21,372 nt of DNA from a virus, in the IMG/VR virus record IMGVR_UViG_3300048445_000049, positions 1 to 21,372 of that record; one strand, 5' to 3'. Shown piece by piece: positions 1-9,706 of this stretch. The translations under genes were made by a program, and so were the position numbers. Within the stretch, counting starts at the first letter, position 1; each line of letters opens with the position of its first letter. The notes under the pieces are model-generated. The model was not told where the DNA came from and ran no database searches. It was given only the letters and a program-made list of their open reading frames with translations.

Positions 1-3000
1 AGATGTATACATCAAGTCAGAATACAAAGAGAGCAATCCGCTTTGATCAAATGCTCGTACAAACTTATCTGATGCGCTCATTTCATCCCAAGCAAAGTCA
101 GGTGTCTTAATCTTTATTGCCATATAGCCAAGACCCATTGCCGCTAGAACACCAGCAGTTCTATTTCTAATCTGATTTTGGCTATAGGAAGCTGTAACTT
201 TATTCATTGCAGCCATAGAATAAGACATAAACTGGAACGGCAAACCAAGGATTCCAGATTCAATGCGAGAGTATCCTTTAGCTATTGAATCCTCTTCATA
301 GCCAAAAGCTTTAGCAATACGATGAGGCACATATACTACGCCATCTGTAATTATTGGGCGATCAGCGGGTGTACCCATCATAACCGTGTTTAGAACGCCA
401 CTCTGCATTGCGGTTCTAAATGTTTCAGTGACTTCGCCCTCTACCCACTCACTTGTGTTTGGAAGGTATAATCCTTTTGAAGTTGTTTGATATGGCTGCT
501 CTGCAATCTTCTTAGCCATTGCTTCGTCAATATTGTACCGCGCTAAATAAGTAACATCTTTGTTTGTTATTTTAGTTTTAGGATCAGCCCATTGCTTAGA
601 AAGCTTAATGATTGTGTGACCACGAACCATTGTATCCATGTTTTTAGCAATAACCGTCATTGGGCCAAGAAGGTTGGCAATGCTGTAAACATTGCGAGCT
701 ACATCAAACGCATTGTTTTGCAATGGATTGTTGCTCAAATGCTCAGTAAATCGCATATGAGAACTACCCTGTAATATCTCTAAGCCTTCCCCAATGAAGT
801 CACGTTCTTTCTTTGTTAGCTTAATTGTTTGATCGTCAAGCATAGAAGTAAGGGACTTAACAATGTCCCCCATGTCATGCTCCATAATAATACGAGCAAA
901 GTCAGGAATAGCAGAGAATCCACTAGCACCAAGATAGTTTAAATAAGCAAAGTCTTTCATTACATTTGTGATTGTATTGTCCCAACGACTTGGGTCACTC
1001 AGTGGCGAACCAACAATACGGCGATACAAAGAATCAAAATCTTTGCGGTAAGCATTAATCTCTTTTTGAGATTTGCCTTCGATAATCATAGACTGCTCTA
1101 GTTCATCAAGAACTTCTGGCAAACGCTTGCCATCATACATCTTGTGGAACTGGTAAACAGCAGCAGTCTTGTGAGAGTAAGTCTTCATCAATGCCATTGG
1201 GTCTTGAATGACGTAGTCGTAAACCAACTTAGTTGGAATATCTAACTCACGGCTGCGTAAGTGTTTAGATTTACCATAACCAAATGAAACAAGCTCAGGA
1301 TCAGCAACGTCCTTAATCCCTAGCAACTGATCCACAGTCTGCTTGGCACGTTCTGCAATTGAATCCGCATCAGCTTTGAGATTAATTTGAGTCATCTTGC
1401 CATCTACTACCTGATACACTCTAGGATGCTGAGTATACCAAGCACGAAGAATCCTCTCTAAGCCAGCACGATCACGCTTAATAGCATTCATATCCCAATA
1501 GCGAGGCATAAACACATCCTCATTAGCGGGACTAATGTCTATATCTTGGAGGCTTTCGATTGTAAGATTGTTCTCTTCTATTCTTTCTTTGTAATCATCA
1601 ATGCGCTTTTGAATGTGCTTAACAGCACGAGAGTTCTTTTTGTATTTTGTGATGTCATCTTCCAATTGACGAAGGCGCATCTCAATAATGTTATTGTCAG
1701 CCTCTAAGCTTCTACGAGAGCCAAGCAAGCCAGCATCCTCAAGTCGATCTTCCCACTTCTTGTAGAATTTATTCATGGCTTCAATGGCTTCTTTTTCAAA
1801 GTCATTTGCACCATCAATGCCTTTGACGCGCTTCTCACTCACCTGCTTTAGAAAGTCACCATATGTGCGTGACTGACCAGTGCCAGTAATTTTAGCTTTT
1901 ATCTTGCCCGTGTTCTCAACAAGATTGGTTACATCAATGCCAAGAGGCTCAACAGCTTTGGTGCCAATGCTTTTTGCCCAGATGTTTTGAAGGGTTCGAT
2001 GTGACTGAACCCACTCAGCCTCCATTACTTTAGCCTTTTGATAAACAGATGGCCCCATTGAATAACCAAATCTATTAGCTGTCAGTGCCAACCCGCTATC
2101 GTTTGCCAATTGTAGAATTGCTTTTTTGCCAGAGTTTGTAATGTTTGATTGCAAAATCCTTTTCATAGGAGTTGTGACAAACTTAAACATTGGGCTGTTA
2201 ATAAAAATATTTGGATCAAAATTATAAGGATCAGTAATATTATCTATCTGTGCATCCTCAATAGATCGCAGTGCTTTCTCATGCTTGAGAACAGAAACCA
2301 TTTGCTCGGCCTGTTCTTTTGAATCTATCATCCCCTGCTTTCTAGCGCGGAGTTGTTCTAGCTCCTCAAAGTCAGCAGCCTTAGATGTGCCTTCGCTATT
2401 GTATCGCGCCTGTGCAGCAGAAATTTGGTCTTCTATCTCAGGCATTTTTTCTTCAATGCCAAACATTTTGCGCTCTTGATTGGCAATCTCTGTTGCTATT
2501 TCTTTGTCAGAAGAAGAACCAAAGTCTCTATTCTCACGAGATAGCTTGGTAGAAATGTCATCAATGCTTAATGCATTTAGCTCGTCAGTAATGCCAGCAG
2601 CTTCAAGAAACTCTTGATGTGTCTTTTCATAGCTTTTAATTGCAGCAGCACGGCGCGTTAATGGCACACTAACCGCAGATGCAATCATACCACCAAACAC
2701 AGCAGTGGCACCTACGTTCACACCAAATTCACCAGCAGTTGCAGTTGGGTCTGTCAAATAACGACCAGCCTCAACGCCAGCTTGAGTAAGTCCAGTTGAA
2801 GCAGCACCACGCGCAAATGATCTAGCAAGACCTACGGTTGGGCCACCAAAGGGAAGAGCAATGAGATTGATTGGATCAATTAGTCCAGCCGCCAAACCCT
2901 GAACCAAAGTTGCATTAGCTAATGTTTCACGTGAATCATTGCGCTCATTAATTTGGTGCTTAAGAACTTCCATATGCTCCGCGTTCTTAGCGTACACCAA

Positions 3001-3234
3001 ACTATCAAAGTGATCCTCGTAACCTTCAATATCATCAAGCGGATTGTATTCTAAATCTAGGTCTAAGTGACCAAAGCGTTGCTGGTTTCTAACATAATCA
3101 ACCATGCCACCGTAGCTGTAATCCCAAGAACTGCGCATAACCTGCCACATTTCTGGACTCCACGGCTTTTCTTCAACCGCAACCTCTGGAAGAGTGTGCA
3201 GTGGAAAAGCTTGGTATCTTAGATCAACAGCCAT
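1..3234 (-). CDS. Large internal virion protein (T7 gp16-like position), 3' end outside window
   Basis: This open frame starts at an ATG (3232-3234) and stays open for 1078 codons to the left edge, so the C-terminus is missing. It lies last in the internal-virion-protein series, where T7 carries gp16. That protein is ejected with the DNA and helps build the channel through the host envelope. Visible features: an N-terminal region without an obvious lysozyme or transglycosylase signature; a Gly/Ala-rich hydrophobic stretch at about residues 105-190 (including LIDPINLIALPFGGP at 118-132), which could touch membrane; then long charged helical, probably coiled-coil stretches. Near the window edge are GLPFQFMSYSMAAMNK and DFAWDEMSASDKF, which I recognise from large virion proteins of marine podoviruses. 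The protein role is inferred from size and position. Eleven bases separate it from the upstream 1030-residue gene, and GTGAGAT just before the start is a weak ribosome site. Confidence 0.85.
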   Translation of the reverse strand, partial: MAVDLRYQAFPLHTLPEVAVEEKPWSPEMWQVMRSSWDYSYGGMVDYVRNQQRFGHLDLDLEYNPLDDIEGYEDHFDSLVYAKNAEHMEVLKHQINERNDSRETLANATLVQGLAAGLIDPINLIALPFGGPTVGLARSFARGAASTGLTQAGVEAGRYLTDPTATAGEFGVNVGATAVFGGMIASAVSVPLTRRAAAIKSYEKTHQEFLEAAGITDELNALSIDDISTKLSRENRDFGSSSDKEIATEIANQERKMFGIEEKMPEIEDQISAAQARYNSEGTSKAADFEELEQLRARKQGMIDSKEQAEQMVSVLKHEKALRSIEDAQIDNITDPYNFDPNIFINSPMFKFVTTPMKRILQSNITNSGKKAILQLANDSGLALTANRFGYSMGPSVYQKAKVMEAEWVQSHRTLQNIWAKSIGTKAVEPLGIDVTNLVENTGKIKAKITGTGQSRTYGDFLKQVSEKRVKGIDGANDFEKEAIEAMNKFYKKWEDRLEDAGLLGSRRSLEADNNIIEMRLRQLEDDITKYKKNSRAVKHIQKRIDDYKERIEENNLTIESLQDIDISPANEDVFMPRYWDMNAIKRDRAGLERILRAWYTQHPRVYQVVDGKMTQINLKADADSIAERAKQTVDQLLGIKDVADPELVSFGYGKSKHLRSRELDIPTKLVYDYVIQDPMALMKTYSHKTAAVYQFHKMYDGKRLPEVLDELEQSMIIEGKSQKEINAYRKDFDSLYRRIVGSPLSDPSRWDNTITNVMKDFAYLNYLGASGFSAIPDFARIIMEHDMGDIVKSLTSMLDDQTIKLTKKERDFIGEGLEILQGSSHMRFTEHLSNNPLQNNAFDVARNVYSIANLLGPMTVIAKNMDTMVRGHTIIKLSKQWADPKTKITNKDVTYLARYNIDEAMAKKIAEQPYQTTSKGLYLPNTSEWVEGEVTETFRTAMQSGVLNTVMMGTPADRPIITDGVVYVPHRIAKAFGYEEDSIAKGYSRIESGILGLPFQFMSYSMAAMNKVTASYSQNQIRNRTAGVLAAMGLGYMAIKIKTPDFAWDEMSASDKFVRAFDQSGLLSLYSDLMYTS

Positions 3235-3245
3235 TTTTATCTCAC

Positions 3246-6200
3246 TTAGTTGAGGCCAGGGAACTCACTGCCAGCAGGTGACACGCCTACACCAGTAGTC
3301 CCTGTGCCAGTAAGCTTGTTTGCATTCTTAGCTCTTTGCAAACGCATATCTTTAACTTGCTCTATAGTTGGTAGCGTATTGTATGTTTTAACTGCAAGAC
3401 GTTGCGCTTCTTGAACAACATCTTTTTCAGCAGTGCTAAACTGAAATGGTATTCCTGTTTCTGGATTTTGAACTGGAACTATTGTCCCTGATCTTTCTTC
3501 AACTAACATAAAGTTTACTACACCACCGCTAGAAGAACCCAATGGCATTAAGAATGCTCTGTTCTTGATGTTGCTGTTTGAGATCATCTTGGCCTGACCA
3601 CCAAACCTAGCAGAAGCAATTGCCACTTCAACATTAACCTTGTTGATAAAGTATGACTTTAACTCTTGATTGGTAAACACTGCATCAAGCGCATACTGTG
3701 ACTTTGTTCCAGACATAGAAGCATAGTCTTTAATATACCCCTCGGTATCAACAAAGGTTCTATCATAATACTCAGCAAGAGACTTTTGAATCTCACCAGC
3801 TTCCATAGGCCCATGGAGATATTTAGCTAAGTTTACAAGCAAAGCTCTAGCCTTTGGGTTTGTTGCCGCATCTGGCACAGCGTTAAGTACAAACTCAGCA
3901 TCGCTTCTAGAATTATCTACATCTTTAAAAGCAGCTAATCGTGCAGCATTGGCATCTGGTGTTGTTGCTTCACTAAGTTGTGTTGCAATATTTTGAATTG
4001 GAGCTTCGATAGCTGTGCCTAATATAGAAATAGCCTCCAACTTAGCCTTTGTCGTTTCAGATAGATTGGAGTCATTCCATACGTTTACTGTGTTTTGACC
4101 TCGAGGTTGGCTGGAGAAATGAGCGTACAAAGATATTAAGCTTCTTGCCTCTTCTTCATTGCCAGTAAATGTACCGTTAGCAAGTTGCTGAAAGTTATTA
4201 GCAAGCGTAGTAGGAACAACCCCTGACTCAATAACAGAATACAATCTCTGTGTTGCAGGTTGGCTATAGTCTAAAAGGTCAGTGCTTCGGAAGTAAGCTT
4301 CTGGGTCTTCAAGAGATTCAGATATAAGTCTTTCAGAAAGATCACGATTAGATTTGCTGTCTTCTGTTTTTGTAGAAGAAAGCATTCTTGATATTTGTTC
4401 TTTGTTTTTATTACGTTGAGCAATGCGACCCTCTTCGGTACCAAGGCGAGAGCTTAACTGAACAAGGCGAGACTCAACATAACCAGCACTACCAGCGCGT
4501 ACTTTTGCAGTATCTACCGCATCTACAAGTGAGAGTGGAACTCCCTCTTTATCATCTGGGTTAGCAGCATATTGAGCAGCAGCAGCTAGATCAGCCGATG
4601 TTACTTTTCTACGAGTGCCATCAGCCTCAGTTACATAAGAGCCAATTTGAGAAGCAAGAAATACGCTAACAGCTTGGTTGCGACCTTCCTCAATGTATCT
4701 TGATTTTTGAGTGGGGCTTAGAAAGTCAAAGTCACGAACCCTAGTTTCAAATTCAGCAAGCAATTCATTTGCAGTAACAGAAGATGTAGAGTTTCCAATA
4801 TTCCGAATATATCCAGTTGATAGCTCCTGTTGGAACAAAGCTTTTTCTGATGCAAACGCGGCAGTTGACCTTACGTCATCTGAGGCAAAATCACTTGTTA
4901 CTCCATCAAGGAAGTTGTTGTCATCAACCGTTGTAATTTGCAGCAATGCTTCGATTGCAGCCTTACCTTTGCCACTTAGCTCATCGGTAGACTGCTTATC
5001 TAAAGCACGGTTAATCATTGCCTTTACGGTTTGAGGATCACCTTCAATAGCTTCATAAGCGGCAGCGATTAGCCTTTTAGCGTAAGCTTCTCTTACATCT
5101 TGACGCTGTGTATTAAATTCAGCTTTGGTTGTTGCTGTACTTAAATCTTCTGCTCTAGATTGAATTGAAGCTTGATCTGCATTGTATGCACCAACAATAG
5201 AGTCAACAGCAGCATCGCTAGATATATCTGCGTTATCCAAAATTGATACAGTCTTTGCAACATCAAGAACAACGTCTGTCACATAACGCTCGTTTGCGAC
5301 CTCAATCTCAAAACGTCTAGCTTGAATGTCTGAGTTATAATCATCCGCTACAGACTTAGCAGAAGCATCCGCATACCCAGATACAGCAGACAGCGCATCA
5401 TAATCTAAGACGGATGTTTCCTCACCATCAATCTTAACAGTACGAAACATGTACTTAGCAGCTTCATCGAAGACATTCTTTTCTTGTGCGCTAAGTCCAG
5501 TAGAGTCACCAAGCTTAATTGCGCTTGCAACCTTACCCGCTGAGATGTGGCCTAAGTCTTCAAAGTTTTTATCAATAACACCTTGAGCATAAGCAGCAGC
5601 AGCCGCTTGTCGATACTTAGATGAAGCTCCTTGATTTAAAAGAAACGAGTTTTCGCCATCATCAACGCTCCCAACAATAGACTCAATGAGAACAGTGGCA
5701 TCCTTGCCAAGCTTGGCGTAGTCACGAACAGCATCCAGTCTAGCATCTGCATTCTCAATAATAGAGTTGGCTGTAATTTGACGCTGCCGATTAATTTGCT
5801 CTTCTTGCATATGAAGCGTAGTAGAAGCAATGTACTGCGCTCCTTGCTCCATAATAAAGTTAGTATAGTAAGTCGGCTTGCCATCAACTTCTGATCCAAG
5901 AGCCATAGACTTAAGATACTCGTCCATTTGTTGCTTATACTGTTCAGCACCATATGGATTATTCTTAAACTTAAGAGCTATTTCACCAGCTTTTAGCTTT
6001 AGCTCATTCTCCATTGAAGATTGGAAGCGTTCTTTAACAACACGCTCATATGCTTCTGCTCCAGTACGCCCAAAGAAGCGACCTTCACCTACCCAATCTA
6101 AAGCTTTTGGTTTGCCAGTCTCAGGATTCAAAGCGATTATGTTGGCATCACTAATCTCTTGTGCCATCTTCTCGCCTTGGATTCGTGCCTGACGACCCAT

Positions 6201-6338
6201 TTCTTTAATGCCAATACTTGTTAGCTTTTGAGTGGCGTCAGCAATCCTTGAATACTTTTCACTCTCGCCAAGGTTCATTCGCACAACGCCTACTGGCCCT
6301 GCGCTTTTTACCTGCCGTTTTTCTCTAATTACTGGCAT
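3246..6338 (-). CDS. Internal virion protein, 1030 aa (T7 gp15-like position)
   Basis: A 1030-residue protein with no membrane segment or enzyme motif that I can see. It is almost entirely charged and Ala/Gln/Glu/Lys-rich helix, with long stretches suited to coiled coil. Its place between a small gp14-like protein and the very large gp16-like protein, together with its size, fits the gp15 class of ejected core proteins, which stack in the capsid core and pass into the periplasm with gp14 and gp16. The start ATG overlaps the preceding stop as TAATG, and the GGTGGAGGT that encodes the glycine tail of the upstream protein doubles as the ribosome site. The first residues (MPVIREKRQVKSAGPVGVV) are basic. 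Sequence identity to T7 gp15 is not apparent by eye, so the assignment rests on size and gene order. Confidence 0.8.
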   Translation of the reverse strand: MPVIREKRQVKSAGPVGVVRMNLGESEKYSRIADATQKLTSIGIKEMGRQARIQGEKMAQEISDANIIALNPETGKPKALDWVGEGRFFGRTGAEAYERVVKERFQSSMENELKLKAGEIALKFKNNPYGAEQYKQQMDEYLKSMALGSEVDGKPTYYTNFIMEQGAQYIASTTLHMQEEQINRQRQITANSIIENADARLDAVRDYAKLGKDATVLIESIVGSVDDGENSFLLNQGASSKYRQAAAAAYAQGVIDKNFEDLGHISAGKVASAIKLGDSTGLSAQEKNVFDEAAKYMFRTVKIDGEETSVLDYDALSAVSGYADASAKSVADDYNSDIQARRFEIEVANERYVTDVVLDVAKTVSILDNADISSDAAVDSIVGAYNADQASIQSRAEDLSTATTKAEFNTQRQDVREAYAKRLIAAAYEAIEGDPQTVKAMINRALDKQSTDELSGKGKAAIEALLQITTVDDNNFLDGVTSDFASDDVRSTAAFASEKALFQQELSTGYIRNIGNSTSSVTANELLAEFETRVRDFDFLSPTQKSRYIEEGRNQAVSVFLASQIGSYVTEADGTRRKVTSADLAAAAQYAANPDDKEGVPLSLVDAVDTAKVRAGSAGYVESRLVQLSSRLGTEEGRIAQRNKNKEQISRMLSSTKTEDSKSNRDLSERLISESLEDPEAYFRSTDLLDYSQPATQRLYSVIESGVVPTTLANNFQQLANGTFTGNEEEARSLISLYAHFSSQPRGQNTVNVWNDSNLSETTKAKLEAISILGTAIEAPIQNIATQLSEATTPDANAARLAAFKDVDNSRSDAEFVLNAVPDAATNPKARALLVNLAKYLHGPMEAGEIQKSLAEYYDRTFVDTEGYIKDYASMSGTKSQYALDAVFTNQELKSYFINKVNVEVAIASARFGGQAKMISNSNIKNRAFLMPLGSSSGGVVNFMLVEERSGTIVPVQNPETGIPFQFSTAEKDVVQEAQRLAVKTYNTLPTIEQVKDMRLQRAKNANKLTGTGTTGVGVSPAGSEFPGLN

Positions 6339-6841
6339 TATCTACCTCCACCACCACCGCCTGTTTTAGGCTTTACTAAAGAAGGCCCAAGGTTCTGAGC
6401 AATATCAGCCATGTTTGTAAACAAGTTTGCCGTTGCTTGCGCCCTCATGCCACTGGCTGTGTTTTGCCCATAAGTGTAAGCAACCGCAGCTTGAGTGGCA
6501 TACTTAGCCGAAAGTATTTCTGACTGGCGATCAATCTCAGCAATGTCAGCAGCAGCAATATCTTGGTTTCTTTTTAAGAAAGCATCTACTGATCTATCAT
6601 CACGCTCAAGCTTGCCAGTTAAAAAAGCAAGGTTGCTCGATTCCGCTTGGGTAAGCTCTTCTCGTCTTCGATTGGCAGCACCAATAGCTTGGGCTTTAGC
6701 TAAGAATAGTTCGTTAACAAACTGACGCCCCTCTAGTTTGCCAACTTCTGCCGCTTTTCTTGCAGCTTCTTTTTGAGCATCGTAACTTTTTTTTGCCCCA
6801 AAGATACTTAATCCAGTGGTAATAACTGTAAGTGGATTCAT
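6338..6841 (-). CDS. Small internal virion protein, 167 aa (T7 gp14-like position)
   Basis: A short protein between tail tubular B and the 1030-residue virion protein, where T7-like phages encode gp14, the ejected protein thought to reach the outer membrane. It begins with a short apolar segment (LTVITTGLSIFGA, residues 4-16), continues as one long Ala/Glu/Arg-rich helix (about 17-115), then a Gly/Ala-rich part, and ends in GGGGGGR. The apolar start plus helical body is what gp14-class proteins look like. The start ATG follows the tail tubular B stop with a one-base overlap (TAATG). The six-glycine tail is encoded by GGT and GGA codons that also form the ribosome site of the next gene, so tail composition may be partly set by that signal. 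Function is inferred from position. Confidence 0.75.
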   Translation of the reverse strand: MNPLTVITTGLSIFGAKKSYDAQKEAARKAAEVGKLEGRQFVNELFLAKAQAIGAANRRREELTQAESSNLAFLTGKLERDDRSVDAFLKRNQDIAAADIAEIDRQSEILSAKYATQAAVAYTYGQNTASGMRAQATANLFTNMADIAQNLGPSLVKPKTGGGGGGR

Positions 6842-9078
6842 TAGAACGATACCTCCGCTACTATACCGTTTACTTGCAAGCTTAACGGTGCGGTTTGTGT
6901 AAGGGTGACTTGTGGATCGCGGCTGTAGCCAAGCAATCTAAACTCTTTGTTGCCATTGAATGGCGTTCTTTGTTGGCTAAAGTCGCTATTGGTTCTGCGA
7001 ATGATTAGCTTGGTGCCATTTACTGAGGCTGAGAGAGTGTCAGTCAAGTTAACAATTACGCTGCCAAGCGTTCTTTCCCTTCCAGTCTCAGGCCCGATTG
7101 CTGTGTTTAAATCAATAGGATTGGTCTTCAACTCAACATCAAAAGCAAAGCCAGCCTCACAAGAAGTTAACGTAGCGTCAACCGCAGAAACATCTAGGTT
7201 GCCACTCGCAACGGTAAAGGTGCCAAGATAGTCAGAACCATTAATGACATCTAGTACAGCACCATCTTCAAAGAAGTTAGACACATCAAACACACCAGCA
7301 GTGCCAGTGTATGTGTCTGAACAATCTACATTCCTAGCTTCGTCCAACTGACAAAGCACATAGCTATTAGTGCCACTGCCCATGTCTACTTTCAAAACTG
7401 CAAAGAGGTGATCTGCTACAGAGGCAATAGAATGAAACTCGCCAGCAGTCTCAAACTTAGTCCAACCTGCAATGTTCTCAACACGATTTAAGTTGTAAGT
7501 AACAAGAGTGCCATCTTCATTTAAGAAGAAGACCGCAGCATCAGATGCACCAACTTCACTGATAGTAACCGCAGATTGAATTGGGTTGTTGATTAGATGA
7601 GAAGATAGCAATGAGATAGGGTCAGATTTGTAAGCATCTTCTGAGTCACTGTAGATAAACTGACGAACTGTACTGCCACCAAACTGAGTAAATAGTGTAG
7701 CACCATAGAAAGGTTGAGGTCTGGCAAAGCTAGTACCAAAAGAAGTTTGCCGCTTAACCACAGCGTTTGTAGGTGTAATCGCTTGGTTCTGGAATGTTGG
7801 AATGTAAAACTCAGAGCCAGCGGTAAAGATATGAATGTCACGGTTTGAAACAAAGTGACGGATGGTTGCAACCTCACCAATACTCATAACCAATTCTATG
7901 CTGTCATTGTCTAGTGCAGTACCAATGTCAAAGTTGTAGTACAAACCAGACTTACTTGCCCACACTGTATCAGGCTGAGAAGTTGTGCCACCAAACCATA
8001 ATCTGTTTTCGTGAAACCCAACAGCAGCAGGGTACCCTCTTAGATCAGAGTATGATTGCTCATACCATTGTTCAGTTGCAGCATGGGTAACAATCTCAAT
8101 GTTTCCACCGCCATCCTCAGTTGTATTAGCAGCTGCGCCAACAGTTACTTCAAAGATATTCTCATCAATGATTGCGGTAATTGATCGAGTACCATTAATC
8201 TGAGCAGCATTGATACCGCCTACTGTAGTAGCGTTTCTGATTGTAATGCTGTCACCAACAGCCATACCATGATTGATCTGAGTAATCTTAACATCGGAAG
8301 AGCCATCAACAGTACGAATGGCATCAGGATCAAGGGAAGCAAATAATTCATCAGTTACAGTTGCGCTTGCAGTTGTGCTATTGGTTACAGAATCAATTGT
8401 TATCTCAGAACCATGATAGTAAAGTTTTACACCGTTATGCTTGCCTGTTGTGTCAAAGTAAGCTGCGCTTGTTGTCAGTGTAATGCTGCCTGTTGTGTCA
8501 GACGGATCAAGGGTTACACCACTTGCTTGGAATTGAAAGTATGGCTGATATGTCTTTGCTCCACCTGCTCGAACTTGAAACTCAAACGGCTGAACCTCAA
8601 AACTACTTAGACCCGTGCGAACAATCTGTTGGCACTGGAATGTGGGATGGCACAGGAAAAGAATGTCACCACCTTGGGCATAAGTAATCTCATGCAGATA
8701 CTCCTCAGTCCAAGGAACAGTTGCTCCATCAATATCTGTAGTAACACTTGCAACGCTACTGACTGCACCAGTTACAGGGTCAATAAAGAAAAACTCTGCT
8801 TTACCATCGCTTAGCGCAGTCACATATTGTTCATCATCTGAGAAGTTAAATGGAATAATCCGCACTTGCTGAGTAACGCTTGTGTCTTCGGTTACACCAG
8901 TAAAGTCATGCAGAGCCTTGAATCCACCACGCTTTTGAACGCCACCTTCTGACATAAGAAAGAAGTTCTTAACGCTTTGCGCAGAGGAATTGTAAATGGC
9001 AGAATCCGTCCTTGACGACAGGGACGGACTAATCTCACCATACTGAAAGTTTGTCAGTGGGATTCTGGCCTTCTGCAT
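6841..9078 (-). CDS. Tail tubular protein B (nozzle), 745 aa
   Basis: This is the tail nozzle protein that forms the distal tube of podovirus tails (T7 gp12 class). The N-terminus (ARIPLTNFQYGEISPSL, then SVKNFFLMSEGGVQKRGGF) is the family's characteristic opening: a hydrophobic NF..GE motif followed by the GG..KRPG-like turn. The middle has WYEQSYSDLRGYPAAVGFHE (about residues 337-356) and RLWFGGTTSQPDTVWASK, the typical blade-forming G-P/H-RL-FGG signature of this family. The body is beta-rich with many Thr/Ser/Val strands. The length is close to the roughly 790 residues of T7 gp12. It directly follows tail tubular A with a TAATG overlap, preceded by GGAGAA, a good ribosome site. Confidence in the family is high; host recognition parts are not encoded here. 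Confidence 0.93.
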   Translation of the reverse strand: MQKARIPLTNFQYGEISPSLSSRTDSAIYNSSAQSVKNFFLMSEGGVQKRGGFKALHDFTGVTEDTSVTQQVRIIPFNFSDDEQYVTALSDGKAEFFFIDPVTGAVSSVASVTTDIDGATVPWTEEYLHEITYAQGGDILFLCHPTFQCQQIVRTGLSSFEVQPFEFQVRAGGAKTYQPYFQFQASGVTLDPSDTTGSITLTTSAAYFDTTGKHNGVKLYYHGSEITIDSVTNSTTASATVTDELFASLDPDAIRTVDGSSDVKITQINHGMAVGDSITIRNATTVGGINAAQINGTRSITAIIDENIFEVTVGAAANTTEDGGGNIEIVTHAATEQWYEQSYSDLRGYPAAVGFHENRLWFGGTTSQPDTVWASKSGLYYNFDIGTALDNDSIELVMSIGEVATIRHFVSNRDIHIFTAGSEFYIPTFQNQAITPTNAVVKRQTSFGTSFARPQPFYGATLFTQFGGSTVRQFIYSDSEDAYKSDPISLLSSHLINNPIQSAVTISEVGASDAAVFFLNEDGTLVTYNLNRVENIAGWTKFETAGEFHSIASVADHLFAVLKVDMGSGTNSYVLCQLDEARNVDCSDTYTGTAGVFDVSNFFEDGAVLDVINGSDYLGTFTVASGNLDVSAVDATLTSCEAGFAFDVELKTNPIDLNTAIGPETGRERTLGSVIVNLTDTLSASVNGTKLIIRRTNSDFSQQRTPFNGNKEFRLLGYSRDPQVTLTQTAPLSLQVNGIVAEVSF

Positions 9079-9665
9079 TAGCTTCTCCTATTAGTAATAA
9101 ATCGAGAAGTAATAAGCTTCCGTGTGCTTTGCTGTTGTGAATCAATAGATCGCGCTTTTGCCAAAGCTATATTGTACTGTTGATTCATTAAGTTTGCTAA
9201 ACCTTGGTCACGAGCAATTGCTGTCGAGAACACAGTCGCCATTGCGTACTCTACACATACTGAGAAGTAGGAAGGCCAGTCTTGCTCTTCTGCGCGGTAG
9301 GTGTAGTCAATAATTAGTTGGTCTTGTGGGCCAGCGTCACAGTAAATCTTGTCGCCGTAAATATCATATTCAATCTGAAAATCGTTTACTGTCACTGCGT
9401 GAACAAACAAATATCCAGATGGCAGTTGATAAGCTGCATCAAACCGACCAGTTGGTGCATCGCTTAATCTGTTGAGAACAGCTTGGTTTGTTGAAAAACG
9501 CCAGCGTGTAGATGTTAAGTTGGAACGAGCAATGTCTTCATACATGTTGCTCGAAACTAGGCCTTCTGTAGTATCATCCTCAAACGAAGTAATTGGCTCT
9601 GCGCCAATCAGGATCAAAGCCCTACTACAAATATCAATGCCACTGTTTGCTGCCGTACTTGCCAT
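9078..9665 (-). CDS. Tail tubular protein A (adaptor), 195 aa
   Basis: Adaptor protein joining the connector to the nozzle (T7 gp11 class). The opening ICSRALILIGAEPITSF (residues 11-27) followed by the acidic EDDTTEG and a W-R-F segment (TRWRFSTNQAVL, about 53-64) is the hallmark of this family, as is the later YRAEEQDWPSYFSVCVEYAM (about 122-141). Its length of 195 residues matches the usual 190-210. AGAGG sits a few bases before the ATG at 9663-9665. The gene is the first after the major capsid gene and is separated from it by a 41-base gap that holds a GC-rich stem-loop. It overlaps tail tubular B by one base. Confidence 0.93.
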   Translation of the reverse strand: MASTAANSGIDICSRALILIGAEPITSFEDDTTEGLVSSNMYEDIARSNLTSTRWRFSTNQAVLNRLSDAPTGRFDAAYQLPSGYLFVHAVTVNDFQIEYDIYGDKIYCDAGPQDQLIIDYTYRAEEQDWPSYFSVCVEYAMATVFSTAIARDQGLANLMNQQYNIALAKARSIDSQQQSTRKLITSRFITNRRS

Positions 9666-9683
9666 ATCAACCTCTTAGATGAA

Positions 9684-9701
9684 TGGGGGCCGAAGCCCCC
9701 A
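9684..9701 (-). terminator. UUCG-loop hairpin directly after the capsid gene; partial terminator or processing site
   Basis: On the leftward transcript the arms TGGGGGC and GCCCCCA pair perfectly (7 bp) around TTCG, giving a very stable UUCG tetraloop hairpin six bases after the capsid stop. There is no U-tract after it (ATTCATCT follows), so it is not a standard intrinsic terminator. It may be a leaky terminator, an RNase processing stop or a 3' end protector that raises capsid mRNA over tail mRNA. T7 places its main terminator at the same spot, just after gene 10. The fold is seen; the role is inferred. Confidence 0.7.
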
Positions 9702-9706
9702 CCATA

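Noticed and set aside
4711-5034. Plus-strand frame antisense to the 1030-residue virion gene
   Set aside because: A Ser/Leu-rich mirror of the real gene with no start signal; the same applies to those at 5878-6192, 6947-7231 and 11273-11578.
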